From the NCBI RefSeq assembly GCF_018502385.1, contig NZ_CP075523.1, positions 558,001 through 622,000 on the forward strand: a stretch of DNA of 64,000 bases. The letters run 5' to 3'. The first letter of the stretch is position 1, and every line of letters starts with the position of its first letter. Positions 36,501 through 45,045 of the stretch are shown here, one piece after another. The notes under the pieces were generated by a model that worked only from the letters and a program-made list of their open reading frames with translations, searched no databases and was not told the origin of the DNA. The translations under genes were made by a program, and so were the position numbers. Origin of the DNA: Synechococcus sp. LA31. Lineage in GTDB: Bacteria; Cyanobacteriota; Cyanobacteriia; PCC-6307; Cyanobiaceae.

Positions 36501-38023
36501 TGCAGCCGGATCAGGGGGAGCTGGAGTTGCGGGTGGCCAGCCGCGGCGATGGACTCCACTTCCTCACTGTTCTCGGCGGCCCTGGCGTGCAGTGGCAGCA
36601 AGGCAGTGCCGATCTACAGCTGCTGGTGCGTGGCTCTCTGATGGCACCCGTGGCCAACGGCTTTCTGCGCTTCCGCGATGGCGTGTTGCAGGTGGCGGGG
36701 CAAACGATGCGTGAACTCGATGCCACCGTGCTGTTCGATTTCCGGGAGCTGGAGCTGCAGCAGCTCACAGCCCGGGTGGGGGAGCAGGGCCAGATCACTG
36801 GCTCCGGCCAGCTGGGTTTAATCCAACCGATCGAGCAGCCTCAGCGGCTGCTCAGCCTGCAGGTGAAGCAAGCCCCGTTCAAGCTTCCGCGCATGCAGGC
36901 TCAGGCCAATGGTGAGGTGCTGGTCAGCGGTTCGCTGCGTCGCCCAGGCTTGCGTGGTGAGCTACAGCTCAGCCGCGGCAGCATCAATGTGCAGCCTGGT
37001 CAGTTGGCCACGGAAGCCGAGCCCACCCGACCGGTCACCGTGCGCGAGCTGGTGGAAGAGCGCTGGGACTTCAAGGAACCGCTGGTGGTGATGGGGCAAC
37101 AGCTGGAGAGTTCCGCCAGTCGCGATCTGCGCGCTGCTGTTCCCGACCTCCCCTTCCTCAGCTTCGAGAGTCTGCGCCTCAGCCTCGGCCCTGATCTGAA
37201 GGTGGGCGTGCCCAACGTGCTCAATTTCAACACCGGTGGTGTACTAACCCTGCGGGGGCCCCTGGATCCATCCCTGCAGGTGAGCGGGGTGGTGCGTCTG
37301 CTCAATGGTCGCCTCAGCCTGTTCACCACCAACTTCAGCCTCGATCCCGATGCGCCGAATGTGGCGGTGTTCACCCCCAGCCTCGGCCTGATCCCCTATG
37401 TGGACATCGCCTTGCGCACCCGGGTGTCCGACACCCTCTCTGTGAACGATGCCAGCCGTTCGAGCCTCTACGACTGGAACGTGAATGCTCCAGCCAACTC
37501 CATCGATCAGTTGCGGCTGGTGAAAGTGAAGGTGGAGGCGTCGGGCCCTGCCGATCGCCTGGCTGACAACATCCGCCTCACTAGCTCACCGCCCTTGCCC
37601 CAGGAGCGGCTCGTAGCTCTGATTGGCGGAAATTCCCTGGTGGGCTTGGCTGGTGGTAACGCCGGTGCGGCCCTGGCCACGGTGTTGGGGCAGTCGCTGC
37701 TCTCACCCTTGGTGGGTGGTTTGAGCGATGCGTTTGGTCAGCGACTCACCTTCGCCCTCTACCCCACCTACTTCGCCCCGGCTGAGGTGCTGGCCTCTGA
37801 GAATCGCTCCCGTCGCCTTCCCTCCCAGTTGGTGCTCGGCTCTGAGATTGGCCTCGATGTCACCGAGCGCTTCAACTTCTCCGTCTTGGCGGCACCCAAC
37901 CGCAGCGACATCCCGCCCCAGCTGACGCTCCGCTACCAGGCCAGCGATCGCGTAGGCGTGCAGACCTCGATCGACACGGAAGGACGCTGGCAGAGCCAAT
38001 TGCAGCTGTTGCTGCGCTTCTAG
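33563..38023 (+). CDS. TamB/TIC236-like translocation and assembly module protein
   Basis: This very long protein (1486 residues) has an N-terminal membrane anchor (about residues 37-57), then more than 1000 residues of repetitive beta-strand-rich sequence with Leu/Gln/Arg-rich AsmA-like units. It ends with the DUF490/TamB domain, with VNVLNFNTGGVLTLRGPL-type segments and a C-terminal beta-barrel-contacting end. Such proteins bridge inner and outer membranes and help move lipids or outer-membrane proteins; the plastid homologue is TIC236. It heads a plus-strand run with a ROK kinase 9 bases downstream. Confidence 0.88.
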   Translation: MTFILRPAQLLRPTGRRIRRSLRRSGCPVGATQLALTRPALVLGGLGVIALASAAWYGADRLAEAVYNQRRPWLERLVSDVLGQPLELGPYGGLRPLGLAAGRSRFLPGPNNPSTVEAPAVEVALDPLRSMLQRALVLQIRVLRPSVDLRRNRNGAFWELPSQRPGRQPPRVALRIQVPKGARGVLHSSAGSTAFGLQGEADLPLWRRQIDLRGSVAAPRGGQLPFQLQLNWQQRHWALQLQPRQLALQPLLPLLPEGLHGQLVGRLEGVVSGQLQLQRRSEAGSCSGGVTGNALRWRPQGLAQPLTAQRLALRCNRQTLQLEPSALAWGDWRGRLAGVLSLASGRLQLQLNAKQPEQRHRLDVDLNGPWRQPDLRLTADWQGLRLPGLPLRPLQVESRMAIRQGRDRGLRVLLPELQLRRGDARVQVSGELWPLLQLRTGDLQLGQELRPRLEPLLGPAPRLEASLQQVGGWSRPQLQLDLAQSANPLLGDWLAQLRLQPQLLELVRLRSQPLEASGRLPLRPTGSLDLDLDLHQFPLERLSALLGTRLRGSLDAWGTLRGPLDRLQPDLDLLVRDPGAGPLLLLETWRGALQGAPGGGGRVQMQALSPAQPGQLQAQLDRRWMPSFASLVRQGGKLAFTGSPRRYSWDAAAFPLTGLQFALGPSGAFQPLEGALTGQGHLDLQPLWISGEISLDRPQLLGFYGRSLTASGSFRNRRYSAQGRWLGNSDDNVDLRLRGEQGGALWARFEARQFGSQPLQQLWQAAQSWRRGPLRSGGSALDLEGLAIDTLGSSLDAQLAVLLQAKQQLAAAMQRERSGAERLDPSNLEGLVNADLTLSGPSIGQLSLDLEASGHLWLRGMDRDEALTAQPVQLTLQGPLGGATSFSVEHLPLALLALVTTVPDGLRGGLGAQGRYALAAGRRRPELQMALTLQNASLADQPLQLERGDLALADGRLSLDWSLRSDGAQNSVDLKGTVPLQPDQGELELRVASRGDGLHFLTVLGGPGVQWQQGSADLQLLVRGSLMAPVANGFLRFRDGVLQVAGQTMRELDATVLFDFRELELQQLTARVGEQGQITGSGQLGLIQPIEQPQRLLSLQVKQAPFKLPRMQAQANGEVLVSGSLRRPGLRGELQLSRGSINVQPGQLATEAEPTRPVTVRELVEERWDFKEPLVVMGQQLESSASRDLRAAVPDLPFLSFESLRLSLGPDLKVGVPNVLNFNTGGVLTLRGPLDPSLQVSGVVRLLNGRLSLFTTNFSLDPDAPNVAVFTPSLGLIPYVDIALRTRVSDTLSVNDASRSSLYDWNVNAPANSIDQLRLVKVKVEASGPADRLADNIRLTSSPPLPQERLVALIGGNSLVGLAGGNAGAALATVLGQSLLSPLVGGLSDAFGQRLTFALYPTYFAPAEVLASENRSRRLPSQLVLGSEIGLDVTERFNFSVLAAPNRSDIPPQLTLRYQASDRVGVQTSIDTEGRWQSQLQLLLRF

Positions 38024-38032
38024 GTTGCACGG

Positions 38033-38923
38033 ATGACCCAGCTGATCGGTGTGGATCTGGGCGGCACGGCGATCAAGCTCGGCCGCTTCAGCCTCGATGG
38101 GGCACTGCTGGCCGAGCTGGAGGTGCCCACGCCGCAGCCTCCCATGCCCGGAGCGGTGGTGATCACGATCGTGGAGGCCGTCCAGCAGCTCGACCCCGAG
38201 GGGCAGGCCTCCTGCGTTGGCGTGGGGCTACCGGGACCGATGGATGCTTCAGGCCGGGTGGCGCGGGTGTGCATCAACCTGCCGGGCTGGGAGCAGATTC
38301 CTCTGGCGGAGTGGTTGGAGCCCCAGCTAAACAGGCGTGTCACCTTGGCGAATGACGGCAACTGTGCCTTGGTGGGGGAGGCGTGGCATGGAGCGGCGCG
38401 CGGCTTCTCCGATGTGTTGTTGCTCACCCTGGGCACGGGTGTTGGCGGTGGGGTGCTGCTGGGCGGAGCGCTGTTCACCGGCCATGGCGGTGCCGCTGCT
38501 GAGCCAGGACTGATCTGTGTCGATCCAGAAGGCCCTCCCTGCAACAGCGGGAACCGCGGCTCTCTCGAGCAGTTCTGCAGCATCGCGGCCCTGGGCCGAC
38601 TTTCTCCCCTGAGCCCTCAACAGCTGTGTGCGCTCGCCGAGGCCGGTGATCGCGATGCCTTGGAGGTGTGGCAGCGCTACGGCCGCCGGCTGGGGTTGGG
38701 CCTCAGTTCCCTGATCTACGTGCTGACTCCCGAGCTGGTGCTCATTGGTGGTGGCCTCAGTGCCGCTAGTGAGCATTTCTTGCCGGCAGCCTTGGCGGAA
38801 GTGGAACAGCGAGTTCAGCGGGAAAGCCGCCAAGGGCTGCAGATCCGCCGTTGCGCCTTGGGCAATGGAGCCGGCCGGCTGGGAGCCGCCCGGCTGGCGC
38901 TGGAGCGTTTGCTCAACGTCTAG
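38033..38923 (+). CDS. ROK-family sugar kinase (glucokinase-like)
   Basis: A 296-residue ROK protein with the phosphate-binding start [14 protein letters not shown], catalytic Asp108 in [12 protein letters not shown], and [15 protein letters not shown] kinases phosphorylate glucose or related sugars. The usual zinc site CxCGxxGCxE is reduced to [13 protein letters not shown] (from about 168), with a single cysteine, so zinc binding is probably lost; the glutamate is kept. A second, unrelated glucokinase lies at 49946-50944. proA follows after 5 bases. Confidence 0.88.
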   Translation: MTQLIGVDLGGTAIKLGRFSLDGALLAELEVPTPQPPMPGAVVITIVEAVQQLDPEGQASCVGVGLPGPMDASGRVARVCINLPGWEQIPLAEWLEPQLNRRVTLANDGNCALVGEAWHGAARGFSDVLLLTLGTGVGGGVLLGGALFTGHGGAAAEPGLICVDPEGPPCNSGNRGSLEQFCSIAALGRLSPLSPQQLCALAEAGDRDALEVWQRYGRRLGLGLSSLIYVLTPELVLIGGGLSAASEHFLPAALAEVEQRVQRESRQGLQIRRCALGNGAGRLGAARLALERLLNV

Positions 38924-38928
38924 CTGGG

Positions 38929-40260
38929 ATGATGCGCCCAGTGCCCGCTGCCCTTGTGAGCGTTCCCGATCCCTCTCCTGATCTGTTGCAACGTGCGGCC
39001 GGCGTTCGCCGTGCGGCCATGGCGCTGGGGCGGTTGAGCGATGGTGAGCGCCGCCAGGCGGTGGAGGCCATGGCTGCAGCGCTGGAGGCTGCTGCCGATC
39101 AAATCGTGGCTGCCAACCAGGCCGATTTGGCTGCGGCCGCGGCTGATGGGTTGGCGCCGGCGCTTGTGGCGCGGCTGAAGCTGGATGCGGCCAAGCTGGC
39201 CGGGGCAATCGAGGGTGTGCGCCAGGTTGCTCAGCTGGCTGATCCGCTCGGGGTGCGGCAGCTGCATCGGGAGCTGGATACCGATCTGGTGTTGGAGCGT
39301 TTGAGTGTGCCCTTGGGGGTGCTGGGGGTGATTTTCGAGGCGCGGCCCGATGCCGTGATGCAGATCGCATCGCTGGCGATCCGCTCAGGCAACGGCGCCC
39401 TGCTCAAGGGGGGGCGCGAGGCTGGGCTTAGCTGTGCAGCCATTCTCGAGGCTTTGCGCGAAGGCCTAGCCGGCAGCCCCGTGGATCCTCAGGCTTTGGA
39501 GCTGCTCACATCCCGCGAGGAGAGCCTGGGGCTGCTCAAGCTCGATGGTCTGGTGGATCTGATCATTCCGCGGGGCTCGAACGAGCTGGTGCGCTTCATT
39601 CAGGACAACACCCGCATCCCGGTGTTGGGCCACGCCGATGGCATCTGCCATCTCTATGTGGACTGTGAGGTTGACATCGATCAGGCCCTGCGCATTGCCA
39701 TCGATGCCAAGACCCAGTACCCCGCAGCATGCAACGCCATCGAAACTCTGCTGGTGCACCGCGATGCTGCGCCTGCATTTCTGGCCGCGGCGTTGCCGGC
39801 CATGGCCGCGGCCGGTGTTGCCCTGCGCGGTGATGCCGTCGCCCAGGCTCTGGGGGTGAGCCAACTGGCCAGCGACGACGACTGGAGTCGCGAATACTCC
39901 GATTTGGTGCTCGCCGTGCGCGTGGTGGATTCTCTGGAGCAGGCTCTCGATCACATCAGCCGCTACGGCTCACGTCACACCGACGCCATCTGCACCACCA
40001 ACGCCTCCACAGCCGAGACGTTTCTGCGCAGTGTCGACAGCGCTGGCGTGTATGTGAATTGCTCCACGCGTTTTGCTGATGGCTTCCGCTACGGCTTTGG
40101 CGCTGAGGTGGGCATCTCCACCCAAACCTTGCCCCCTCGCGGCCCCGTGGGTCTGGAAGGACTGGTGACGTATCGGTACTTGATGCGCGGTAACGGTCAT
40201 ATCGCCGCCGACTACGCCAGTGGAGTTTGCAGCTTCACCCACCGCGACCTTCCCTTGTGA
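38929..40260 (+). CDS. proA: Gamma-glutamyl phosphate reductase
   Basis: ProA reduces gamma-glutamyl phosphate with NADPH to glutamate semialdehyde, the second step of proline synthesis. The protein shows [44 protein letters not shown] and the catalytic cysteine region in [19 protein letters not shown] 38929 gives 443 residues; ATG 38932 and GTG 38956 are alternatives. Its stop overlaps the next start as GTGA. Confidence 0.96.
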   Translation: MMRPVPAALVSVPDPSPDLLQRAAGVRRAAMALGRLSDGERRQAVEAMAAALEAAADQIVAANQADLAAAAADGLAPALVARLKLDAAKLAGAIEGVRQVAQLADPLGVRQLHRELDTDLVLERLSVPLGVLGVIFEARPDAVMQIASLAIRSGNGALLKGGREAGLSCAAILEALREGLAGSPVDPQALELLTSREESLGLLKLDGLVDLIIPRGSNELVRFIQDNTRIPVLGHADGICHLYVDCEVDIDQALRIAIDAKTQYPAACNAIETLLVHRDAAPAFLAAALPAMAAAGVALRGDAVAQALGVSQLASDDDWSREYSDLVLAVRVVDSLEQALDHISRYGSRHTDAICTTNASTAETFLRSVDSAGVYVNCSTRFADGFRYGFGAEVGISTQTLPPRGPVGLEGLVTYRYLMRGNGHIAADYASGVCSFTHRDLPL

Positions 40261-40631
40261 ACGCTCCATTGGATTGCGTGGTTGTGCGGGGTCTGCGCCT
40301 CTGGGCCCACGTGGGGGTGCTCGAGCATGAGCGGCAAATGGGCCAGTGGTTTGAGCTTGATTTCAGCCTGGGGTGCAACCTCTCTGCTGCTGCAGCAGCA
40401 GATGGCTTGGAGCAAAGCCTCGACTACAGCCTGGCGATCCAGGCCCTGCAGCTTGACGCTTCCAGGGTCCGTTGTCTCACCTTGGAGCATTGGAGCGACA
40501 AGATTTTTGAGGTGCTGGAAGATCTCTACGGCTCTGTGCCGATCTGGTTGGAATTGCGTAAATGCCAGGCCCCGGTGCCTGGCTTCTGCGGCATCGTGGC
40601 GGTGCAACGTTCAAGGCGTTGGCCGTCATGA
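40257..40631 (+). CDS. folB: Dihydroneopterin aldolase
   Basis: FolB converts dihydroneopterin to 6-hydroxymethyl-dihydropterin in folate synthesis. The 124-residue protein has [25 protein letters not shown] with the conserved Glu, SLDYSLA with the conserved Tyr, and [10 protein letters not shown] with the catalytic Lys. The start at GTG 40257 overlaps the proA stop (GTGA), and its own stop overlaps the next gene as ATGA, so three genes are translationally linked. Confidence 0.92.
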   Translation: MNAPLDCVVVRGLRLWAHVGVLEHERQMGQWFELDFSLGCNLSAAAAADGLEQSLDYSLAIQALQLDASRVRCLTLEHWSDKIFEVLEDLYGSVPIWLELRKCQAPVPGFCGIVAVQRSRRWPS

Positions 40632-41224
40632 GTCGTCCGCTTGTGCTCCTGCATGGGTTGTGGGACACGCCACGGCTGTTCAGGCGCCTCGAGGAGGAGC
40701 TGCTGCGACGCAGCCCGCAGCTGGAGATGTTTGCCCCCCACCTTCCCCATCGGTTTGGCGCGGTGCCGATCCGTGAGCTTGCCGCCCGGCTGGCTGACCT
40801 GATCGAGGCCCGCTTCGGTCAGGTCACGCCCTTGGATCTGTTTGGGTTTTCGATGGGTGGGTTGATCGGCCGCACCTGGCTGCAGGAGCACAGGGGCTGC
40901 CGCCGCACGCGCCGTTTTGTTTGCTTGGGCAGCCCTCAGAACGGCACGCTCACGGCTCAGCTGGTTCCCCGCGAGCTGTTGGCCGGGATCGCAGACATGA
41001 AAATCGGCAGTGTTTTATTGCGCGAGCTGCAGCGGGATCAGGCCCTGCTCGAGCCTGTGGAGTGCCACAGCTTATTTACCCCTACCGATATCACTGTGTT
41101 TCCCGGTTGGCGTGCCGTGTTGCCCCTGGGTAGCCGCCGGCCGTTGCCGGTGCTCACCCATCGCCAGCTGATCATGGATCCACGTGCGGTGCGTGCTGTC
41201 GCTGATGTTCTGCTGGCACCTTGA
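40628..41224 (+). CDS. Alpha/beta hydrolase, lipase-like
   Basis: A compact 198-residue alpha/beta hydrolase with the oxyanion segment LLHGLW, nucleophile Ser75 in FGFSMGGLIG, Asp154 in TPTDITVF and His178 in LTHRQLI. It resembles cyanobacterial triacylglycerol-lipase-like proteins, though no substrate can be assigned. ATG 40628 overlaps the folB stop by four bases. It appears to end the TamB-ROK-proA-folB run. Confidence 0.85.
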   Translation: MSRPLVLLHGLWDTPRLFRRLEEELLRRSPQLEMFAPHLPHRFGAVPIRELAARLADLIEARFGQVTPLDLFGFSMGGLIGRTWLQEHRGCRRTRRFVCLGSPQNGTLTAQLVPRELLAGIADMKIGSVLLRELQRDQALLEPVECHSLFTPTDITVFPGWRAVLPLGSRRPLPVLTHRQLIMDPRAVRAVADVLLAP

Positions 41225-41302
41225 TTTACAACAGACGCTTGCAGTGTGATTGCCAGGCTGCCATGGCTTGATTACGAAAGAAGCAGATCGCGCCAATGCA
41301 TC

Positions 41303-42004
41303 ATGTGTTTCTCGGCCTCAGCGAGTTTCACGGCATCCGCTGTTTTGATGCCCCTAGGCCTTTACAGCACCCATTTAGCCCGCACCAACAAGCAGCCCAA
41401 CTACGTGCCCCTGGCTCTGGTGCCCTTCTTCTTCGGGGTTCAACAGTTTGTGGAGGGGCTCGAGTGGACGGCCCTCGATCAAGGCCGCATTGAACCGCTC
41501 ACAACCCTGGCGGGGTTGGGCTTCCTCTTTTTCGCCTATTGCTTTTGGATGATCTGGATTCCGTGGAGCGCCTGGTCGATCAGTCGCAGCACTGATTCCC
41601 GGGGTCTGCAGAACCGGCTGCGTTGGGTTGCAATCGTGAGCACCGTGCTCGGCACTGCGTTTTATCTGCCGGTGTTGTTCAATCCGCCCGCTGTGCAGCC
41701 TGCCGTGCACAGCACTGGGCGGTTGCTCTACGACGTGTCCAATCTGCACAGCATCGTTCATAACTTTGTGAATACCCAACCGGTTGGTGAGTTGCTGTAC
41801 TGGGGGTTCATCGTGCTGCCGCTGTTGGCTGTGGCCGATCGGGCTGTGAAGTTGTTTGGTGTGCTGATCTTTGTCTCGATCTTTCTCACCTGGCTTACCT
41901 ATAGCGCAACCTTTAACTCTGTATGGTGCTTCTACTGCGCTGTTCTCTCGATTGTGGTGATCTGGATCGTGAATCGCCCGCAACTACGCTCCGCCGGTGC
42001 CTGA
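41303..42004 (+). CDS. DUF6629-like multi-pass membrane protein
   Basis: The 233-residue protein begins MCFSASASFTASAVL, the hallmark start of the DUF6629 family, and has about seven hydrophobic segments with aromatic-rich loops (FFFGVQQFVEGLEW). Function is unknown. It follows a 78-base gap after the lipase-like gene and precedes two further uncharacterised genes in the same direction (31 bases to the next). Confidence 0.72.
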   Translation: MCFSASASFTASAVLMPLGLYSTHLARTNKQPNYVPLALVPFFFGVQQFVEGLEWTALDQGRIEPLTTLAGLGFLFFAYCFWMIWIPWSAWSISRSTDSRGLQNRLRWVAIVSTVLGTAFYLPVLFNPPAVQPAVHSTGRLLYDVSNLHSIVHNFVNTQPVGELLYWGFIVLPLLAVADRAVKLFGVLIFVSIFLTWLTYSATFNSVWCFYCAVLSIVVIWIVNRPQLRSAGA

Positions 42005-42034
42005 GGCCTGTGTGCTCTGGTCTGTTGTGGTGCT

Positions 42035-42580
42035 GTGGTTTTAGTGGAGTTTGAGCGAATCCTCGATGGCCTTGGTGGCTGGTTGATCCATGCCGACCTT
42101 GGTCTTGGGCTTCTGCTGGTGGTGGGATTGTCGATGTCTCTTTCCCATGTTTTTGCTCTCTTCGCCAACCGGCTCAGCACCCGTCAGATCCTTTGGCGGG
42201 TTCTATTGGATGCGCTTGTGCTCGCCGTAGCGGTGCTGTTGAGCAGCTCAATCGACATGGTGTTGCTCCGGTTGTATGCCTCCAACCCAGTGCATCCGAG
42301 CGCATTTGTTGATGGTATTGCCACCTGTCTTCTGCCGGCCTGTTTCTACGTTTGTGTGGCAGCTCCTTACATCGGCGAAACCATTGGCTTTGTGATCTGG
42401 GTGTTGACGCACCTGAACGTGGTTACTTTTGTGCATGTGCGTTTTGGCTTGCCCTGGGATCAGAGTTTGCTGCTGTGCACGCCTGGCTATGTGTTTGCTC
42501 TGGTGTTGGTGGCTTTGCTGTTTCGCCAGGGCTGGCAACGCAGCTACGCCATGTTGGCGTCGGAGCTCGCTGAGCCATGA
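42035..42580 (+). CDS. Hypothetical membrane protein, linked to a hydrolase gene
   Basis: A 181-residue protein with five to six hydrophobic segments (WLIHADLGLGLLLVVGLSMS, LLDALVLAVAVLLSSSIDMVLL and others). It is not recognised. GTG 42035 or GTG 42044 could be the start. Its stop overlaps the start of the next gene as ATGA, so the two products are probably made together and may form a complex. Confidence 0.65.
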   Translation: MVLVEFERILDGLGGWLIHADLGLGLLLVVGLSMSLSHVFALFANRLSTRQILWRVLLDALVLAVAVLLSSSIDMVLLRLYASNPVHPSAFVDGIATCLLPACFYVCVAAPYIGETIGFVIWVLTHLNVVTFVHVRFGLPWDQSLLLCTPGYVFALVLVALLFRQGWQRSYAMLASELAEP

Positions 42581-43647
42581 ACCAGGCCGGGCGCATCCAG
42601 CAGTGGAGCCAGCGGTTCAACCTGAGGTTGTTGATCCTGGTGTTGGCCATCGGCCTAGGCGTGAATGTGCTTGGGGTTGGACATCTGCTGGTGGCCTTCC
42701 GCTGGATGCTTTCCCCGGCTGATCTGCAGCTGTTGGTACAGCTCGGCGGTCTGTTGCTGTTGGTGTTGATCCCAGCAGCGGGTATCTACTCCTTGGTGAG
42801 CGAATTCGCCTTCTGGGAAGGCTGGCTGCAGGGCTTACCCACTCCGGCCAGCTTGTTTGAACCAGCGGTTGCTAGAGCGACCACTCATGACTGTTTCTTG
42901 GTGTATCTCGATGGCATTCACCAGCTGGAGCGTGATCACCCACCGCGCGTCTCCGACTTCCTGGCCTTGCTTGAGCAGCGCTTACCAGCAGATACCTTGC
43001 TCGTGCGGGGGCTGGAAACCTACACAGTGATGCCCGTAGCACTGGCAGAGGATGCGGGAAGCGCTTGGTTTTGGAGGCGTTTGTTTGCGCTGCAGGAGCA
43101 CTACCCCAATCCATTGGTTCAGTTGATCGCAGCTGTGTTAGTACAGGCCAATAATGTGATCAAAGTGGGGATTTCTTCGGATCGCCGCTATGGACCAATC
43201 CTGAATTACGAGCTAGCCCTCAAAATCAGCTTGCGTTTAGCTGAAGCTGGTTTTCGGCCTGATTGCGGTTGTCGTATCGCACTGACCGGCTACAGCGGCG
43301 GTGCCGAGATGGCGATGGGTGTGGCCGACTACCTGCGCCGGATCACTCGGGCGCAGGTGAGCATCATCAGTTTCTGTGGGGTGTTCAGTGGCAACCAGGT
43401 GTTGCAGCAGTTGGCAGGCATCACCATGATCGTGGGTAGCAAAGATCCAGTGGCGGCTTTTGGACGCTTCGCTTACCCAGGTCGTTCACCACTGCTACCG
43501 CTGTCGAACTGGAATAAATCACTGGCTGCTGGCAGAATCGAACGCTGCGAAATAGCGGGCATGAACCACAATGGGATTCATGGACCCTTCTCGGATGCTT
43601 TTCGCTTGCGGGTGATCAAGTCGATCCTGGCGGCGCTTCAGCACTGA
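42577..43647 (+). CDS. Membrane-anchored serine-hydrolase-like protein of unknown function
   Basis: The 356-residue protein has two N-terminal membrane helices (about 17-40 and 50-73), then a soluble alpha/beta-hydrolase-like domain. A nucleophile elbow GYSGG holds Ser240, VGSKD holds Asp290, and GMNHNGIHGP holds His331/His335, a plausible triad in the right order. YGPILNYELALKI before the elbow recalls an uncharacterised family of cyanobacterial hydrolases I know only by its motifs. Substrate is unknown. The last 32 bases overlap the convergent 463-residue gene. Confidence 0.68.
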   Translation: MNQAGRIQQWSQRFNLRLLILVLAIGLGVNVLGVGHLLVAFRWMLSPADLQLLVQLGGLLLLVLIPAAGIYSLVSEFAFWEGWLQGLPTPASLFEPAVARATTHDCFLVYLDGIHQLERDHPPRVSDFLALLEQRLPADTLLVRGLETYTVMPVALAEDAGSAWFWRRLFALQEHYPNPLVQLIAAVLVQANNVIKVGISSDRRYGPILNYELALKISLRLAEAGFRPDCGCRIALTGYSGGAEMAMGVADYLRRITRAQVSIISFCGVFSGNQVLQQLAGITMIVGSKDPVAAFGRFAYPGRSPLLPLSNWNKSLAAGRIERCEIAGMNHNGIHGPFSDAFRLRVIKSILAALQH

Positions 43648-45007
43648 GCTGCTGTATGAGAGCGAATGGGCTGCTGCGCGGCTGGCACAGCAACATCCGC
43701 GCGCGTGCCTCTGTAGCTGCCACCCCATGCAGGCTGCCGTCGTGGGGTAAAGCGAGCAATGCCTCACTGTAGGGCGACAGCCAGCAACCCGCCTCCCGCT
43801 CCAGCTGGGCTGCGCGCTTGATCAGTCGTTCACGCCAGATCCCACCCATCAGCACCGGATAGAGCTGGCACCGACCTTCCATCACCTGTTGAATCAGGGC
43901 TGAGCTGTCGATGCAGAAACCCAACGCGCCGTAGCCGCCCCGCAGCAAGTGGCGATCACTCGCCTCCTGGTTGTGCACCATGGCGATCACCTCGCACAGC
44001 TCAGCGAGTTGCTGCAGTCGTTCTCCTTGATAGGTCTCCCCCAAGTAACGAACGGTCCCGTTACAGCGGCTGTTTTGCCATGGGCGCTCCAGATCATTGA
44101 GGGCTTCCCAGCCGCACAGCCCTTCGGTTCCCTGGTAGTACTGCAGCCTCAACAGCGCATCGCCGCCACTTAGCTCCAGTTCCAGGCAGCTGTGGGGCAG
44201 CAGTGAGCGCATCTCCTGGCCATCGCGTCCGAGCAGGCCGCAGCGAATGGGCAGGGCCAGCGGCACCTGACTCCAGCTGCCATCCTCAAGAGGGAGGCTG
44301 GCACCAAGACCAAAACTGGCCACACTGCAACGCAGCCGTGCCTGGGCCTGCCAGCCCCGCTCCTGCAGGTGTTTCAGCCAGGCGCCGCTGGTGCTGCAGC
44401 CATCAATGCTCCAATTGTCGCCGCCCAGTCGGTTGGCTGCCAGCCGGTTGAGCACCTGGGCACACACCCGGTTGCGTTCACGTGCATTGGCCGATTGTTC
44501 GTGGCTGAGGCCGGCGTTGTGCCAGAGCAACCCACCACTGAGCTGGCTGCCGGCTGGCGCTGGCAGCAGCTGCTCTGGTGTATCGGTGGTGATGTTGAGC
44601 AGAAGATCGAGCTGTTGCGGTAGCCCAGCACCCCCTTCACTGCTCCATAACGCCAGCGCATCGTTCGCCTCTGCAGGAGCCTCTGGCCACAGATGGGGGA
44701 GATCATCGGCCAAGGCCCCCAGCAGAGCGGGCGTCAGCAGGCTTCGCTCCAGCAAACCACCCAAGGCCTTCAAGCGGCCTGGCAGTTGTGCTGGCGCTAG
44801 CTTCCAGGGGCGGGGTAACAGCCAGAGCAGCGGCAGCAGCTGGGGTTTGCGCAGCTGTTCGGCTAGGCGTTTGAGCCAATCCGCCCGGCTTAGCCCTGAT
44901 CGGAACACGCTCAGCTCGAGCGCCTGCTCGAAGTTGATGAGCGGTACGTCACAGGGCCATCCCTCTACCAGGGCCAAGGGATCCGAGTCGCCAAGCAGGA
45001 GAGCCAT
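43616..45007 (-). CDS. Conserved-looking hypothetical protein (463 residues)
   Basis: A soluble protein of natural composition, rich in Leu, Trp and Gln, that I cannot place. Notable features are a start MALLLGDSDPLALVEGWP, a cluster of cysteines and Trp in the middle (GDNWSIDGCSTSGAWLKHL) and a C-terminal His/Asp-rich segment (MVHNQEASDRHLLRGGYG) that could hold an active site. No signal peptide or membrane helix is seen. It lies 38 bases after the M3 peptidase start on the same strand, and its tail overlaps the hydrolase gene by 32 bases. Confidence 0.65.
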   Translation of the reverse strand: MALLLGDSDPLALVEGWPCDVPLINFEQALELSVFRSGLSRADWLKRLAEQLRKPQLLPLLWLLPRPWKLAPAQLPGRLKALGGLLERSLLTPALLGALADDLPHLWPEAPAEANDALALWSSEGGAGLPQQLDLLLNITTDTPEQLLPAPAGSQLSGGLLWHNAGLSHEQSANARERNRVCAQVLNRLAANRLGGDNWSIDGCSTSGAWLKHLQERGWQAQARLRCSVASFGLGASLPLEDGSWSQVPLALPIRCGLLGRDGQEMRSLLPHSCLELELSGGDALLRLQYYQGTEGLCGWEALNDLERPWQNSRCNGTVRYLGETYQGERLQQLAELCEVIAMVHNQEASDRHLLRGGYGALGFCIDSSALIQQVMEGRCQLYPVLMGGIWRERLIKRAAQLEREAGCWLSPYSEALLALPHDGSLHGVAATEARARMLLCQPRSSPFALIQQLSAEAPPGST

Positions 45008-45045
45008 GCCGCCCTGAAGCTCTCCCCATGCTGCGCTGAATCAGT

